Source: Acidobacteriaceae bacterium (GTDB taxonomy: Bacteria > Acidobacteriota > Terriglobia > Terriglobales > Acidobacteriaceae). Taken from it: DNA of 6,615 nt. The stretch's first letter is position 1. The number at the start of each line of letters is the position of its first letter. Of this stretch, positions 5,751 through 6,615 are shown piece after piece. The stretch is from the NCBI GenBank assembly GCA_003135495.1, contig PLBX01000232.1, forward strand, positions 953-7,567, given 5' to 3'. Position numbers and translations under genes: made by a program. The notes under the pieces were generated by a model, which was not told the DNA's origin, made no database searches, and was given only the letters and a program-made list of their open reading frames with translations.

Positions 5751-5967
5751 AGTGTTCGTTCGTGTGGTTGACGGTCAAACGGATTTGAGCACTTCTGTTG
5801 CATTTGACAGAACATTGCTTCCACGCGCAAACTGCGGAACTATATTCCGATCATGCGGCGCGCGCCTCTACTCTCGGACGTGGCTTTACCTGACGATAGT
5901 TCCACCTAAAACGTCCGTCGGCCGTTTCCCTGCTTTCGAAAACTTCTCAGCGATCATGCACCGATTT
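5751..5967. other. Upstream region of the transglutaminase-like gene, promoter not resolved
   Basis: The divergent gap between ftcD and the right-hand gene. Candidate signals on the plus strand are TTGACA (5804-5809) and TATATT (5841-5846), but they are 31 nt apart and cannot act as one sigma-70 promoter. No good partner lies at 16-18 nt from either. An 11-bp near-palindrome, TTGACGGTCAA (5768-5778), has operator-like symmetry. No RNA gene or riboswitch was recognised. Confidence 0.3.
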
Positions 5968-5974
5968 GGAGAGG
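5968..5974 (+). promoter_or_regulatory. Ribosome-binding site deciding among three consecutive ATG codons
   Basis: GGAGAGG at 5968-5974 touches the first of three in-frame ATG codons (5975, 5978, 5981). Its spacing of 6-9 nt suits the third, so 5981 is the preferred start. Confidence 0.7.
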
Positions 5975-5980
5975 ATGATG

Positions 5981-6615
5981 ATGTTGCGTCGAGTTCTTGC
6001 TGCGCTTTTGTTCGTTGTGTCGTCTCTGGCCGCATCCGCCCAGACCGAGCGGCATTTCACATTCGACTACACGTTTACGGTGAAAAACATTCGCTCCGGC
6101 GAGCGTGTGCGGGTATGGATTCCGCTTGCCTCCTCCGACGCCTTCCAGGATGTGAAAGTAACTTCGAAGGCTGGCGACATGGCGCTTAAAGAAGTTCGGC
6201 AGCCGGAATTTGGAAACGAAGTTCTATACGCCGAGAGTGCGAAGGCGGACAAGGGCGAATACAAATTTTCGGTGAAGTACGATGTCGTGCGCAGAGAACA
6301 CGTCGTGCTGATTGCTGGGAAGCCGGTGACGGGAGCGCCAGACAAGACTGTTGCGGGCGTTGATCTCGCACGTTTCCTGGAGCCCGATCGACTGGTGCCG
6401 GTGACGGGGCTGCCTGCACAGCTCGCCGCACACGAGACCGAGGGCGCAACTACGCAGCTCGAAAAAGCGAAAGACATCTACGAATACGTTTATCGCACCA
6501 TGAAATACGACAAGAGCGGCACTGGTTGGGGACACGGCGACACGCTGTGGGCCTGCGATTCGAAGCATGGCAACTGTACTGACTTTCATTCTGTTTTTAT
6601 TTCAATGGCGCGCGC
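5981..6615 (+). CDS. Secreted transglutaminase-like protein, 5' part, cut by window edge
   Basis: The frame stays open for 211 codons to the right edge; the stop is outside. The N-terminus is a Sec signal peptide (MLRRVLAALLFVVSSLAASA, likely cleavage before Gln21). Residues 22-110 form a probable beta-rich domain (FDYTFTVKN, RVRVWIPLA, KGEYKFSVKYDV), as often precedes the catalytic part of bacterial transglutaminase-like proteins. Next come a helical segment (LEKAKDIYEYVYRTMKYD, 160-177) and GHGDTLWACDSKHGNCTDFH (184-203). The GNCTDFH motif with Cys199 is the nucleophile region of the transglutaminase/papain-like fold (PF01841); the catalytic His and Asp lie beyond the window. Family members may be cysteine peptidases or amide-forming enzymes, so the activity is open. 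The start is the third of three tandem ATGs, chosen by spacing to GGAGAGG. It is transcribed divergently from ftcD across about 450 bp with no evident functional link. Confidence 0.88.
   Translation, partial: MLRRVLAALLFVVSSLAASAQTERHFTFDYTFTVKNIRSGERVRVWIPLASSDAFQDVKVTSKAGDMALKEVRQPEFGNEVLYAESAKADKGEYKFSVKYDVVRREHVVLIAGKPVTGAPDKTVAGVDLARFLEPDRLVPVTGLPAQLAAHETEGATTQLEKAKDIYEYVYRTMKYDKSGTGWGHGDTLWACDSKHGNCTDFHSVFISMAR

Noticed and set aside
5804..5846. TTGACA and TATATT as a sigma-70 promoter
   Set aside because: The two hexamers are 31 nt apart, far beyond the 16-18 nt range, and neither has a good partner at proper spacing.
5740..6189. 149-codon plus-strand frame overlapping the start of the transglutaminase-like gene
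   Set aside because: It is out of frame with the signal peptide and GNCTDFH-containing frame, and no ribosome-binding site or motif supports it.
6067..6589. Minus-strand frames of 87-136 codons opposite the transglutaminase-like gene
   Set aside because: Antisense shadows of a supported coding region with Ser/Arg/Thr-rich composition and no motifs.
1..6615. CRISPR array, tRNA or rRNA gene, toxin-antitoxin or phage-defence locus
   Set aside because: No regularly spaced direct repeats, no tRNA-like cloverleaf, and no defence-type protein motif was found; the coding content is ordinary metabolism, transport and secreted proteins.

Overview
The window looks like chromosomal DNA from an acidobacterium, probably of the Terriglobia/Koribacter type. 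This rests on three things: the protein set (a DUF885 metalloprotein, a secreted protein of unknown function, a fused FtcD and a secreted transglutaminase-like protein), wide intergenic gaps, and the style of interspersed repeats in those gaps. The taxonomic call is an inference from recall, not a search. No CRISPR array, phage, plasmid, insertion-sequence transposase, tRNA or rRNA was seen.

Layout, left to right. Bases 1-272 (minus) are the N-terminal 90 codons of a sodium:solute symporter that runs off the left edge; it has a TTG start and a candidate promoter at 433-462. Bases 493-2346 (minus) encode an exported or membrane-anchored DUF885 protein with the HEGxPGH signature. A strong, symmetrical Rho-independent terminator (2368-2400) separates it from the next gene, 2446-3390 (minus), a signal-peptide protein of unknown function. 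Bases 3391-4032 hold no convincing gene. They contain a 142-bp repeat-type element with terminal inverted repeats and two internal hairpins (3668-3809), and a separate long hairpin (3924-3958). Bases 4033-5523 (minus) encode a complete two-domain FtcD (glutamate formimidoyltransferase plus formimidotetrahydrofolate cyclodeaminase). Bases 5524-5974 form a divergent intergenic region with two 'CCACxxxGGACAC'-type repeats and a pyrimidine-rich tandem repeat. From 5981 to the right edge (plus) runs the 5' part of a secreted transglutaminase-like protein, cut off just after its catalytic cysteine.

The genes do not form an obvious pathway. Four lie on the minus strand but are separated by a terminator or large gaps, so they are probably independent transcription units. 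FtcD would serve histidine degradation and one-carbon folate metabolism, but no hut gene is in view. DUF885, the unknown secreted protein and the transglutaminase-like protein all carry export signals and would act outside the cytoplasm. I found no clear new multi-gene system. The most unusual material is the non-coding repeat structure at 3668-3958 and the way a terminator abuts the DUF885 start.
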